Shown piece after piece: positions 39,307 to 52,355 of a stretch of DNA of 64,000 nucleotides. Position numbers and translations under genes: made by a program. Position 1 is the stretch's first letter. Each line of letters begins with the position of its first letter. Source of the stretch: Hybos culiciformis (Eukaryota; Arthropoda; Insecta; Diptera; Hybotidae); contig OZ023275.1 of NCBI GenBank assembly GCA_964007475.1, forward strand, positions 19,261,829-19,325,828, read 5' to 3'. The notes under the pieces were generated by a model. The model was not told the DNA's origin and ran no database searches. It worked only from the letters and a program-made list of their open reading frames with translations.

Positions 39307-41268
39307 TATATGCCACAAACCACTTTTTAGTAAATCTACCAAATCGTTATACCTAAATTTATACATACTTCTTGTATTGCACACTGCTTTTTTTCCATAA
39401 ATTTTTCCACACTAAATACTTTTTAATGGTCAAAATCGTAAGCGTGTTATTCTCAAATGAATTGCACGGACAGAGGTATATACAAACACATTAAGTTTGT
39501 ATATAGATAGATAGTGCAATATGAAACACTTTCGAATATTATTAGATTTTTCATATTATTTAAATTTTTTTCCCTTCTCATCAAAAATATTTTTTTAATC
39601 GCTGTTAAAAAACCATTCTTCTATAATAGTCAAATTAAATCAATCATTAAAAAAAATATTGAAAAATAATGCTAAAACCAATTATTGTGTATATTACAAA
39701 TTTTTTTAATAAGTTAACTGAAGATTATAATATAAGTTTTCAAAGGGTTAGATTATTTAAAATATGAAGATTCGTTGTTTTTTGAATCAATCCATGTTTA
39801 GATTAATAAAAAATTTTCTCATTATTTAGCGAGCCGTATAGGAGATTTCGGAAAATGCAAACTTTAGTAAATACATATTTTTGCAATATTTGTATTCTTT
39901 TGCTATGACCCTGGTACAGAAATATTTAATTATTATTTTGTTTGATTTTCAAAATATATTTTCGCCTTAAAGGGTCAATTTTTTAATTTATTTACTTGAA
40001 TTAAGGGTTCGTGTTGTTTTAAAAAAACAAAAGCTCGAATATTATTTCCTTGTATTAACTTATATAATTTTGCCTATACTTATAGATTATCTCTAAAGCA
40101 TATGTTTTCTTGAAAGTACATTCGTTGATTATTCTAATTTTAGTCCCTGTCAATTTATCCTATCACAAAATGTATGAAAATAAAAATTTTATCAATAACG
40201 ACTTAAGTAGTAAATTTGCTTTGTATATATGGCTCAGGGAAACACTTAGATTCAAAAAATTAATTTAAAAGCAAAACCTTTAATTAAATTTTATTTCCGT
40301 GAAATTTCCTTGATATTTTTCCACTTGTAAAAATTTCCAAAATATTCCATACTTCTCTATATACTAGCTTAAAAAATTTCAATGTCTAATATTAAAAAAT
40401 TGCACAATTTTTTTATGTGGCAATAGACATTTTCTTATCATTTTATTATTAAAATATATAAAACTCATATATAAAACAAGAAACAATTTAATTGTAATTT
40501 TTCTCAATATAATTTTTATTGGTCACCTTTTATCCACAAAAAAAAAAAACAATCTATGAATAAAACGTGATTGCCAACTAAAAATATATACATACACATA
40601 ACTATATATTAAAAGAAAACAATGTTGGGTACGTAACAGATATTCAAGCCGGCATCAAACATAAAATATTATTATTATATCATGATTATTGTACGAGGAA
40701 CTTTTGATTGTAAATAACAGTGATATAAAATTCAGACAGTTATATACAATAAAATTCAGTAACAATGATGGACAATTAAAAACTCTCTGGAAATTACTAC
40801 TTAGTAATAATGCAATTTGTTTGTGTTTTTTTTTATTTTTATTATTTTGGAAAAGAAAATTTAAGTAGTACAAGGTCAAAATTGACGTTTTATAATCAAA
40901 ATCCATTATGGGTTTTTATTTTATTCATTTCACATTTTTGATTAAAAAATACAAAATATTTTATAAAACATATATAATTTTAAGAAAAATATTTTTAAAA
41001 AAATGACATGAATATTAATAATTTAACATTACTGTATCCCTTTATGATTCACTGTCATCAATGAGCTAAATCTTTTTTTTTTGTTATATTTTATTGTAGA
41101 ATAATAGCAAGAGTTAGTAAGACTATCAATATTATATGAATTGAAATGGAATTTTCTTAAAAATAAAAATGATCATTTAATTTCGCGAAATAATATCACA
41201 GTTATATTATTTGAGTATAAAAAATGGTCGGATGGAATTCAGTTAATGTAGTTAAAATGGTTGGATGT

Positions 41269-41580
41269 AATAACATTAACATGACATAACGTTAATTGAC
41301 TTTATGTCTCAAAAATTCAGTCATAAAGTCAATTGAGGTTATTACACTTCGGAAAAGGGACATAAAGTCAAAATTTAAAACGACTAATTAATTTTCTGTT
41401 TTTTTTTAAGAAAAAATTTACAAAAATTATAAATTGAGTGCTAATCGCAAGTTTATCCCAATTTAGACATAAGGTCAATTGGCTTAATGTCCCTTTTCCG
41501 AAGTGTAATAACTTCAATTACTTTATGAGTCTATTTGTGAGACATAAGGTCAGTTGACGTTATGTTCTGTTGATGTTATG
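41269..41580. repeat. long inverted repeat (foldback), arms about 105 bp, loop about 100 bp
   Basis: Left arm (about 41269-41373) and right arm (about 41476-41580) are inverted copies. The centre of homology is TTATTACACTTCGGAAAAGG on the left and its complement on the right (around 41490-41512). Each arm also holds smaller inverted words of the type GACATAA, GTCAATTGAC and TTATGTC, so the structure is palindromic at two scales. There is no coding capacity. It could be a foldback transposon or, if transcribed within the gene B pre-mRNA, a hairpin RNA precursor. Confidence 0.85.
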
Positions 41581-44500
41581 AGACCCCACCACTTGAAATG
41601 TATTTGCCTGATTTATTAAAATTTTACAGAAAATTTATTTCTAGAATTGTTTGAAGATATGGAAACATAATGTCGCTAAATATTCACGTGACATCTTCCG
41701 TTTATTTTAATATGTATTTGAGAAATAAAAAAAAAAATTAAAAAACAAAAAATTAAAACTTAAATATTAATAATAAAACTATTTCACATTTTTAAGTTTC
41801 ATATATGTTAACGAAGCTTTTTTAGATATTCAAGCTTAATCACTATTTAACCTACATAATTTTAATGCTAATTTTTCGCAATCGTGCATTTTAATCATGC
41901 CAACTAATGAAAATTAAAATTAACCAAATTTAAAATTCATATTACTCAGATTTAAATAAGACAGTGACGTCAAATGTGATAGTTTTGGAGAATGTAAGAG
42001 AATTATTATGATAAAATTTTTTAAACACTAGGTATAAGTTATGTCATGTCGAAAGTAAGTTATTGTAATATGATTTTGTCTATAATAAACTTGTTGTATT
42101 ATTTCGAAATAAATAATTCGTCTTTTTTAAATTGCACTATTGAATTGTATTATAGTAAGAAGCAATCGATTCGCGTATAAATTTTGCAAAAAAAAGTTAA
42201 CAGGCATCATAAAATTTTGTACATTAGCAATTACCGAGGTAATTATGTTTTATTCTTCAAAAAGAAAACGATGATATTATTTTATAAAATTTTTAGCAAT
42301 CTTATTTTCACATTATATTAACTTTAAAAGTCTAGCCACTACTATTATAAGATTTATCACTATGGGATATTTTTTTTTTAAACTAATGTAAGTGTATATA
42401 AAATGTAAGTGTATATATATAGTATAAAGTATAATTTTTATGTTTGCCAACAATAATGAAATTTATAATACGGTTTTTAATAATTAGAAACATCATAGAC
42501 ATAGAGTATGTGAAATAAACCAAATGGATTACAAAAAAAAAATTTTGAATCTAAAATGTTGTAGATATGTATATTTATATGAAATAGAAAATGCTGTCGA
42601 TAAATCTGCATATTTTTACAAACATCAATATCAATAAACATTATGATTCAAAATTCTATAAAATATAAATATATAAAATTATGAAATAATATTTTATATT
42701 ATTTTCTATCGATATTAAATTTAATAAGGTGATGAAAAAAGGTGAATATACCTTTAAAATTGCAATATTAGATTAACTATTAAGGTGTGCAGTTTACAAA
42801 TAATTTATGTTGATCAAAAAACAAAAAACAATAAAAATTAAATATATACATACAGATATTTTTGTGTAAAATATGCACATCGGTGCTATATAAGTTAATT
42901 TTCAGAAGGTTATAAAATAGTAAAATGAATTTAGAAGTTTGAAAATCTTAGTCAGCATTATGTTACCTTATACAATATACATTTATTTTTAATAATGTCA
43001 AATATATACCCGCTTATAGAGATTTATGTACTATATGAACATTTTAATAAATTCAAATTTAAACGTTATTACCAGATTTAACACTTCAATAAAAAGATTC
43101 CTTCTTATTGTTTAGTTCAAGTTAAATATTCTTATTTTATGCCAAATTTATTAAAAGCGACTAAAATGTTATATCAAAGAGTGTCTATATAATAGAGGTT
43201 CAGTCCAATACAAAAAATACAAATTAAAAAAAAGAAACAAAAACTCTTAAATCTTAATCTTATAATTCTTTTTTGAGAATTTCGCTCCCACAACAGGTTT
43301 TAAAACTTTAAACACAAGAACAGAACAGATCCATATAATTTTTAAAGTTAAAAAAACTTTTGTGAGAACAAAATTGTTTAATTTTTTAACTGAGGCGTCT
43401 ATTATATACACGCCCTTTGGTTATATTCAAGTCATATAGTAAAGCTATTAAAATATGTTTTGGGTTTAGTCATAGTCGTTTTCCATTTGCAAGCTACTAG
43501 AGTTTTTCTAATGAAATGTGCCGAAACAAGAAAGTAAAAATATTTCAGATAGGAAATTGATACAAGGTAATCGTAGGGTTAGTCGTTTGACCAAAAGCAT
43601 AAAGAAAGCATAACTTATTAGATAGAGTTTTTCTTAACTGAAAAATTTTAGTTAGAGTAATATTAAGATAATCATTATTTTTTGTTTCAATCAGAAGAAA
43701 CCAGTGATTTTGTGCTCTGTTTGTAAAACATATTTTATTGGCCAAATTTCTTTAAAATTAACCGCCTATATTTTTATGTTTCTTTAAAAATTTAAACAAA
43801 CTAACTCCGCAGTAAGTGTATCTTAATTATAAAATGATGAAAATTTCACCAGATTATTGGTATTAATAAAAATGATAAATTATGAAAAATAGATATAAAA
43901 AAACGAAGAATCTTCTTTGAATGTTTTTCTCGCAATTATATTATAATAATCAAACTAGGTAATTTCATAGAAAGATGTACGTACATATAAATATACACAT
44001 AATGATATGCTTATAAGACATACGTGATGAAGTAAAGTGAATTAAATTAGTCACGTAAATTACGAATTTCTAGACTTAATAATCATATAGTGAAAAAAGT
44101 AAAAGGAACATCATGTAAGTTATAAATATGCATGTATGCAATGATATCGATTTTGCTATTGAGAATTTGGGGTTAGGTTCACCGCATTACAAATGAGGAT
44201 TGTGACTGTTCTATCGATTTCACATGATCAGAAATTAATCAAAAAAAAATAGAGTTCTCGTTATATTAAACATACAATATACAATATATACTCACGCATA
44301 ATTGCATATGAAGCACATCATATTATAACTATAATCATATGTTACATATTTTTATCCCCAATGATATAATTTGATAACCGTTAAAATTTTTCGCTTATTT
44401 CGTTAATCTGCTGAAGGCGGTTATTCTCACAAAACATGTACTGTGATCCCCAAACAATTTGTCTGAAGTAGAAAATTTTGCTATAAGAAAACACAGCAAA

Positions 44501-45289
44501 TATCAACAAAATATTGCCTAGGCACATTAATGACGATAATCAGCGCTTAATTCAAAAGGAACAAAGATGATGGTACACCTTGAAAATTTTATTAAAAATT
44601 CTGGGGTTGCTAGGTTGCTAAGTATCGAGAAGAAAAATATTGTAAGTATAATGTAAACATATGAAAAATTGTAGCAACACCATTCTAGACTCGCATTAAA
44701 TCTGAATTGACTTTTTTTTTTTTAATAAAAAACAAATTTAATTTTACCAAATAAAAGAAACCCATCAAGTATAATGTTTAATCTGTATAAATAACTTAAT
44801 TGTATTTAAATGAGGTATGGAATTCCAATTTTTGAATTTAATAGATTTATTATTCTTTAATGGGCAATTTCATAAAAGATTTATTATGATAATTTTAAAA
44901 GCCCAATAATAATTATTGTTGTGAAACAAAACATTGTACAAGTTATTTTTATAATATTATATAATACATACATATAATATGTATATAAATATGCTTCTTT
45001 TGTTTTTCTGTAAAGAGTACATTAACATTGAACTATTGCAAAATTGATTAATTAACCATTTGCGGGTGTTTTTATGTTGCTGGCAAAAATTAAAAAAAAA
45101 AAAAACAAAAATTGTCAACGTAAAATTGTGCAACTTGTCTTTGGTTAATTGAACTTTTATTTTTATTCTACTTAAGGCAAAACCTTGCGCTCTAAACAAT
45201 TCAATGAAATTAAATGTTTAAAAAAAATTTTAAGTTTATTTAATTGCTCTTATTATATTATATTATATTTTTTAAAAATTATGTAGAGG

Positions 45290-45315
45290 TAATGTGTTAT
45301 TTATTTAACACATTA
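45290..45315. repeat. short perfect hairpin, 10-bp stem and 6-bp loop
   Basis: TAATGTGTTA at 45290-45299 and TAACACATTA at 45306-45315 are exact reverse complements around TTTATT. Such stems arise easily in AT-rich DNA; no function is implied. Confidence 0.6.
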
Positions 45316-46375
45316 TTTGTATTTTAGTTTTTCCATTAAAATTATCGGAAATTAATATTTGTTGATGAATATAAAGAAAGACAAATGTAATAATTTCTTA
45401 AATTTTCGATTTTATTTATTTCGATAGAGCTGGTCTTAAGTTTCATTTTAGCTATCTTTAACTTTTTCATGCCTTAGTTCTTAGTAAGTATATAATTTTT
45501 AACTAATATTTAAATTACTTCTTTTACTTAAATGTATTTTTAATTCATGTATGTAATAGTCTCCCGCATTAGACTTCCAGTTGCGCTCCACATACAGTTT
45601 TGGAAAAAAATTCAAAAATTTAACTCAAAATTGTCTATATTTTTGATTAAATATTTATTAATTTTTATATCACAAACTTTATGCTATACATCAATATGAA
45701 TACATTATGCATACTTCATTGTGCAAATGCAATAACATATAATTAAATGTCATTAGATTTCAACATAAATTTGACAATAAAAAAATCATAATAAATAAAT
45801 AAATTCACACCTTTTTTGGGTTTCAATAGCTTTTTTTATTCAAACATGGATAAAAGCAATCAAAAACATATAAAACGGTTAAGGTTTAAAAAGATTTTAA
45901 TATTTTTTTAACATTATTATTTTATGTTTCGGTTCGTTAAACGATGGCAGTATTGTATTCTGTTATTATTATTTATGTTAATACCTATGTATTAACTTTT
46001 TTGTAATCATTTTAATACCAACTTGTCAACTTGGCTCTCAGTATCGCAGATTCAAATAAATTGCATTAGGGTATATTAAATTTAGAATTATAATAATACG
46101 TATACTATAAAGAAATGATACTGAATTTGTTCAAACAAATTTTTTTATAATTATGATAGAAGGTAATCGATTAAAATATTAAGTAATTTTATAAAAAAAA
46201 AAGAAAAAAAATTTAAAACTAAATTATATTAATATTCTTAGACATAATAAGAAATTAATAGTTTTATGATCACATTCACTTTTTATTAATTTGTCAGTGT
46301 GAACATAAAATGACATGAATTGTTATTATAGGATAAAGCAAGCAATTAGTAAATAAACAATTGATGCAAATAAAC

Positions 46376-47473
46376 CAGGGTTAAAAATATTACACAAATA
46401 AACAGAAATCTTCCAAAAATAAACAGAAGTGTACCTGCGGTTTATTTCTTTTTATTTTTTTATTTATACAAACGTATACCAACACTTTTATTTAAAAATT
46501 TCTCTGTAGTGTTTTCCTCTTTATTTTACATAATTCATACATTTCATTCTATTTATTTTTTGAATAAAAATAACATCTTATTAATCATTTATTTTTATAT
46601 CGGTTTATTTCTATTTACAAACACATATTCAAGTTTTAATATAGTTTACAATACAGTGCAAACGAACGTTCCGAATAAAATGGTTGTAAAGCCAAATACG
46701 AATTATACAACATTTTTTTAAAACTAAAGTTTCTAGCCAACACATTTTTAAAATGAAAAAAAAAATTTATTTATTAAAATCAAGGATTCAAAACAAATTA
46801 TTTGAATTAATAGCCCAGATTACCGCTACATTTTATTTTTATTTAACTACTATGAAGTTAAATACGTAGTGTATAATTTTTGCTTCTTCAACAAAGCACC
46901 AAGCTTGAGATGGCGTCTGCTCCAACATATTTTCAAATTTATAAATTTGCAATAGATCAGAGATGAGCAACCTAAATCAACTAATTTTTTTTTTTCGAGA
47001 GCCACTACACAGGTTGCCCATCAAAGTATTAGTTTACTAAAATATTGTTTTGTCGTTTCTTAATAATAAAAAATATTTCAGTTTTGGGCTAACGTAACCA
47101 CACAAAAAATATTAAATTGATAATAAAATAAATCACCTCACAAAACTTTATTTATTCTCTTTATCAAAATTGGATGTTACTTTTTACCCTGAACCAACGT
47201 TAGCGATATAAAATAAACAGAAATTTGTTTGTCCAGTTTTATATTTTACTTATGTAGAAGTGATTTTTTTTTTTTTTAATGAGTGCTTTATTGTTTTTTT
47301 TTTCGCACATTTACGCAGAAGTATACAGAGCAAAAATAAATACTATATCTGCATACAAATGCATTTTTTAATAAATTATTAGAAGTGCCTGCGAATGTGA
47401 TTTATTTTGAAAAATAAATAGAAGTTCGGTACACTTCTGTTTATACTTGTGGTGTGTTTTTTTTTAAACCCTG
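46376..47473. mobile_element. non-autonomous hAT-like transposon, 1,098 bp, perfect 8-bp target duplication
   Basis: The element begins CAGGGTTAAAAA and ends TTTAAACCCTG (reverse complement CAGGGTTTAAA). It is flanked on both sides by the identical octamer AAATAAAC (46368-46375 and 47474-47481). Internal inverted copies of AAATAAACAGAAGTGTACC and GGTACACTTCTGTTTAT near 46421-46437 and 47427-47444 extend the terminal symmetry. An 8-bp target duplication with CAG termini is the signature of hAT elements. No transposase frame is present; the 70-codon frame at 46509-46721 is low complexity. It carries a nested smaller element at about 46958-47026. Confidence 0.8.
46958..47026. mobile_element. short hAT-like MITE remnant nested in the 1,098-bp element
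   Basis: The left end CAGAGATGAGCAACCT and the right-end motif CAGGTTGCCCATC (reverse complement GATGGGCAACCTG) are inverted matches, with GAGAGCC inside. These ends resemble a common hAT MITE class (CAGAGGTGGGCAACC type). The right terminus is degraded. Nesting shows at least two rounds of insertion. Confidence 0.5.
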
Positions 47474-50269
47474 AAATAAACTATTTTTCATAGAATTTGC
47501 ATTGCATAACTTTACGAATTGATAAAGAATTATAATTTTAATTATTATTATGATTTTTAATTTTTTCCAATTGGAATTAAAATGTTGATTTCTAAAAGGG
47601 AATTTGTTAATTATAATTTATTACATAAAGTTTGTTCGGTGCCACGGAGAGAAATTGATGATTATTTGTACGCTCCTAATGTAATTTTTTTTGGTTTTTT
47701 CCCATAATTTTTTGCAAAAACATTAAATTTTTCCTAAACACCCAAATTTGAAGCTAATAACATATTACTCTAATCTGTTTGTAAATAAATTATTGATCAA
47801 GCCAATAATTTTTATAATTTTGACCAATTGTACTATGCGCTATTTTAATAATTTTCTATCAGCTTGCTAATAATAACCCATTTTCGTGGTGCGTAATTTT
47901 CTCATTGCGCTTAATAAGAACGACGATTTTTCTTCGTCCAAACGTTAATGTTATGATACAAACGTAATTTAAAGGTACTACTTAGCTCCTGTTCTGCTAA
48001 AACGAGCCCCATACTCCGTTTATGAGGACTGTTCTATATTTTTTAATATTATAATTTCATTTTTTAGTTTGATCCTTCTAAACATTATTTACGTTTTTTT
48101 TTCCTCTCTTGCATATAATCAACATTAATACATAATGTTCATTTTCAATATCATTACAATTCATAAAGAAAAAAAAATAATTTATAGTTCAATAAGCTTT
48201 CTAAGACAATAAATAACAATAATAATTATTATACATATTATATTAATTCACAGAGAAGTCATACTTCATAAATTTATAAGTAATACTAAAAAAAAAAAAA
48301 TTGAAAATGAAAAAAAAAAAAAAAAACTAATATAAAATGTAGGTATACATGAAAATTATGTAATTTAATTAATACAGGTGTTTTTATTTTAATGGGGTCT
48401 TGGATATTTTATAAATTATAATTGACTATGTAACAAGATGATTGTTTACTAAAATTTTAGACAATACTGATTAAAAAAATGTTTATCTTATTTGGTAAGA
48501 CACAAATTAATATTCTTACGCATTTTATTTTCGAAGTTCACTGAATATAAAGAAAAAGCTGCAAAGCAGTAATAAGTAAGATTAGCAAATTTTTATATCT
48601 ACTTTTTAGTCCGTTTTCTATCAAAAATGAAAAAAGGATTTTATATCTACAAAAAATTATTTTTAATTTTGATCACAGGGGCCGCTCAAGTTAAGTCAGC
48701 TATTTATCTATATTTCTATAGGTGTTGCAAATCTAATATTGTTAAACCACTTCCAAATAATCCAAGTCTGTTGATTTAAAAAATGTTCACGAATTTCAAA
48801 AAGATATTGCAAACACTGGGTTCACAACCCCATTTTGAAATTAAAAAAAAAAAAAAACTAAACATTTTTTTAATTATTTTAAATAAATTTTTTTTTTTTT
48901 TTTTACTTTTCTTATATCCAGTTATTTTACTTCCGACTATTACAACACTATTGACATTTTTATTTTGCCTTAATCGGGAATCAATGTTAAAAACGTGATA
49001 GTTAGATTTATTCCGAAGAAAAAAAAAATAAACAAATTACATAAGATTCATACACGCTAAGTGAAAGTTATCGTCACAAGAAAATTTATATTGGTGTTGT
49101 AAATACATAAATATTAATCTAACCAATCAACAATATCATTAAATTTTTAGATCAATGTCTGATGGAGTCAATTTATAGAGCGAAAGTATAAGATGCATTA
49201 AACACATATTATTTTAATCCACAACACAGAAAATAATTGAAACTAAAATAAAGATGAATAATTTGGAAATAATTTTTAAAATTAATCAGTGGCCAACCTT
49301 GAATATCGTTACTTCAGATTATCGACTGTTTTACATTTTACACTATATATTTCAATACAATATGGAAATATAAAAACAAATTAATATTACAGATTATACT
49401 ATTATTATATTTTATAGAAGTAACTGATGGGTAACTATGAACAAGAAATAAAAAACTTCAGTCAATATAATTCAAAAAAACAAAACTTACACAGTTCTTT
49501 AATCCAGTTACATGTACATAATGGAAATAAAAATTGAATAACTTTAAAATATAACTGTGCCCAACATAATTATATTTAAGATACATTAGTTCCTATTTGT
49601 ACATATATGAAAAATTAGTTTAAGGAAATATTATTTTATATGGTTTTTTTTTTTGTTGACTTCAGAAAGTTTTTTTATTTATTTATTTGTTTATAACATA
49701 TATTTATTATTAAAAAAAAAAATAATTAAAAAAAATTTATCGCCACATGAAGCAGACATTATCAGTTACTGTTCTTTTTTTGTTCGTTTGGTTTCAATAA
49801 GTAAGATTATTACAAAATATACTTAGTTAATTGAAAATGTTAAGGAAATTCAAAATACATAAATTTTTGTCTGCATGCAGATTTTTTTTTACATTAATTG
49901 TTTTAATTTATTTAATGTAAACTGAATGCAATTCTTACCATAAAATTTTCTTATTTATATTAAGTAAGATAAATTAACTTTCCATTTATTTTATATAATA
50001 AAATGATTGTGAACATTATATATAACGAAATAAAAAATAAAATAAAATAAAAAAAACCTTTAACTTAAATTCCTAATTCAAAAACTTTGTTTATTTTAAG
50101 TAGGTGTGTTTAAATGCAAAGGAAAGAGGACTAGACATATTTACTAGATTAGAATATTGAAGACTATTAGAAACAACGAATTTGGCTTAATTTGTTCTAT
50201 AAAACGGATAATTGAACAAATGATTCTGTCTAAGACGACTTATATATATAATTCAAATTTGTCTTAGAA

Positions 50270-50600
50270 GAAAAACGCGATGCGTATGTCAGATTGTACA
50301 CAATTTCAAAATTAAGGATCACATTCGGTTTGTCTCGCCTTTTTTCTAAAGAGGTCAAATTAATCATGCTGTTCGGCCAAAGAAGATTTCTGAGTGCAAT
50401 TCGTTGAATATGACTCGGATAATAGTGAGACCAGGCTTGAGATGCCCAGTGCAGATGGAAACGAACAATTCAACAAGTGTCAAATTTCCTCCTCCTTATC
50501 TTGAACAAAGCCTAAAATAGTATTAGCTTTGTTAATTATACTAATGTCATAGTGATCTTTTAACTGAAGTTTATCGTCATAATAATGATTGTAAGGAGGT
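50270..50600 (-). mobile_element. non-LTR retrotransposon reverse-transcriptase relic (jockey-like region)
   Basis: The minus strand reads DKLQLKDHYDISIINKANTI then LGFVQ. After a frame break comes WASQAWSHYYPSHIQRIALR and then NLLWPN, LTSLEKRRDKPNVIL and VYNLTYASRF. This matches the region just after the reverse-transcriptase domain of jockey-clade elements (DDKL..KDHID.I..KA...LGF, W.P.Y..HI.RIE, L..LE.RR). The part between the two blocks is shifted and shortened and there are in-frame stops, so it is a dead fragment. Confidence 0.7.
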
Positions 50601-50772
50601 GTAATAATATCAATGTTTTTGGAGTGCAGGGCTTACAAAATAATTTATTTTAGAGAGAATTATTTAAAAAGTTTTATAGTTATTTTTCCAACAAAGTGTA
50701 GGTCAGTGTTGTATTTGATTTTTTTGCACATACATATATTATAAAAATAAAAATATATGTATAAAAAGTGTG

Positions 50773-50822
50773 CATGCATTTATTAACAAGATTATGAATT
50801 ATATTATCGATAGTCTGAATAA
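50773..50822. repeat. 50-bp direct repeat, second copy at 52057-52106
   Basis: Both copies begin CATGCATTTATTAACAAG and continue through TTATCGATAGTCTGAATA, differing at one position (AATTATATT versus AATCATATT). They bracket a region that includes part of a probable interspersed repeat near 51740-51960 (GAACTCCCAAACGACCCATC). They may be pieces of one element family. Confidence 0.75.
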
Positions 50823-52355
50823 AAAATTGCATAATATACGTTATAAAAAAAATCATAAATATTATATTCATAAGTTTATGAACACAAAATGTTTATAACT
50901 ATCCGTTGCGTTAGTTATACTTACAATTTAAATAAAATAAATGAGTAAACTTTCAGGTTCATTGTATGTATATAAAATTTACCGGCTGTATAATTTAAAA
51001 ATATTATTCTAACAATTTATTTTTTTTTTATTATTATAATCAAGTGTCAAATCATAAATGACGTCAGACTTGTGGTAATAATAAAAGTTTATCAACATTA
51101 TTTTACTTAACAAAATTACGTATATATAGTCAGGATTATGTTTATTTCGCTATATTTAAGCTTTAATAAATTCAGAAATTGTTTAATATACTATTATAGC
51201 AATCTATATTTTACTTAAATCATAAGTTTCGGATGTTAATTTTTATCTTGGTGGCACTCGATATTACATAATTTTATTGGCATTTTATTGTGATTGGAAA
51301 TTACCGCTATTACTTACTGCATATTTATTTTCACTTTCATTTCATTAATAAGCAGAAATTTATTAAAAACTTTTAAATCTTTTATTGATTACTAAAAATT
51401 TATAAGTAGCATTAAAATGAGTAATTTAAAATTATTTTACCTTTTGTTTTTATTATGATATTATTTTAATAATGTTAACGAACTTTAATAGCCCACATTT
51501 TTTGAAGGAAATTCATTAACCTATCTGGGCATTTAAGTTTTGTTTTGTTATGATTTTGTATATATTAATTCATGTTATTTTTTAAGTCAAAAATGTTTAG
51601 ATAAAAAATAAAATAAAATTAACAATTTATTAAACGATATGATTTCTTTAACCTTGAATAAATCTTTATTTAGTAAATAAAAGAAAATTTAATTAATTCA
51701 TAATTATAAATCTATCTTTATATTATGTAAAATTGAATATATGTGTCGGTATGTTTGAGATTAATGAACTCCCAAACGACCCATCCGATCATTGTGGGAT
51801 TTTGTATCTAATGTATTTTGGTTATGGATCGTGCCATCTTCTTCATTTTCATTTCTGATTACAACTAATCCGCAAAATATAAATAATAATACAATTCAGA
51901 TCCATCACATCCAATCGTGACTAATATAAAAGAAAAGGAAATCCGCTCCTCAGATCTGTTTGAGGCTAACCTGCAAAAAACTTAAAAAATTAAAAAAAAA
52001 TTATAATTATTTAACAAATATTAGGTTAAAGGGTCAAACATCGTTCGCACCGAGAACATGCATTTATTAACAAGATTATGAATCATATTATCGATAGTCT
52101 GAATAATAATTTAACTTGATTATTGGTAGTATTATAAGTTTCCATAATGCCAGTAATCTGGAACAAATAAAAATTTTTTTTTTATATTATTTTCCATTTT
52201 ATTGCATTACAAAAATATAGGTAACTACGATTTTAAGTATAAGTAATCGGCCCAGTAATGTTCCCATTATAATCAAAAGCAATAATTTAAAGTTCCAAAA
52301 TATAATATTAATTTACTCATGAAATATTCCCTTTGATTTAAAATATCTTATCATA

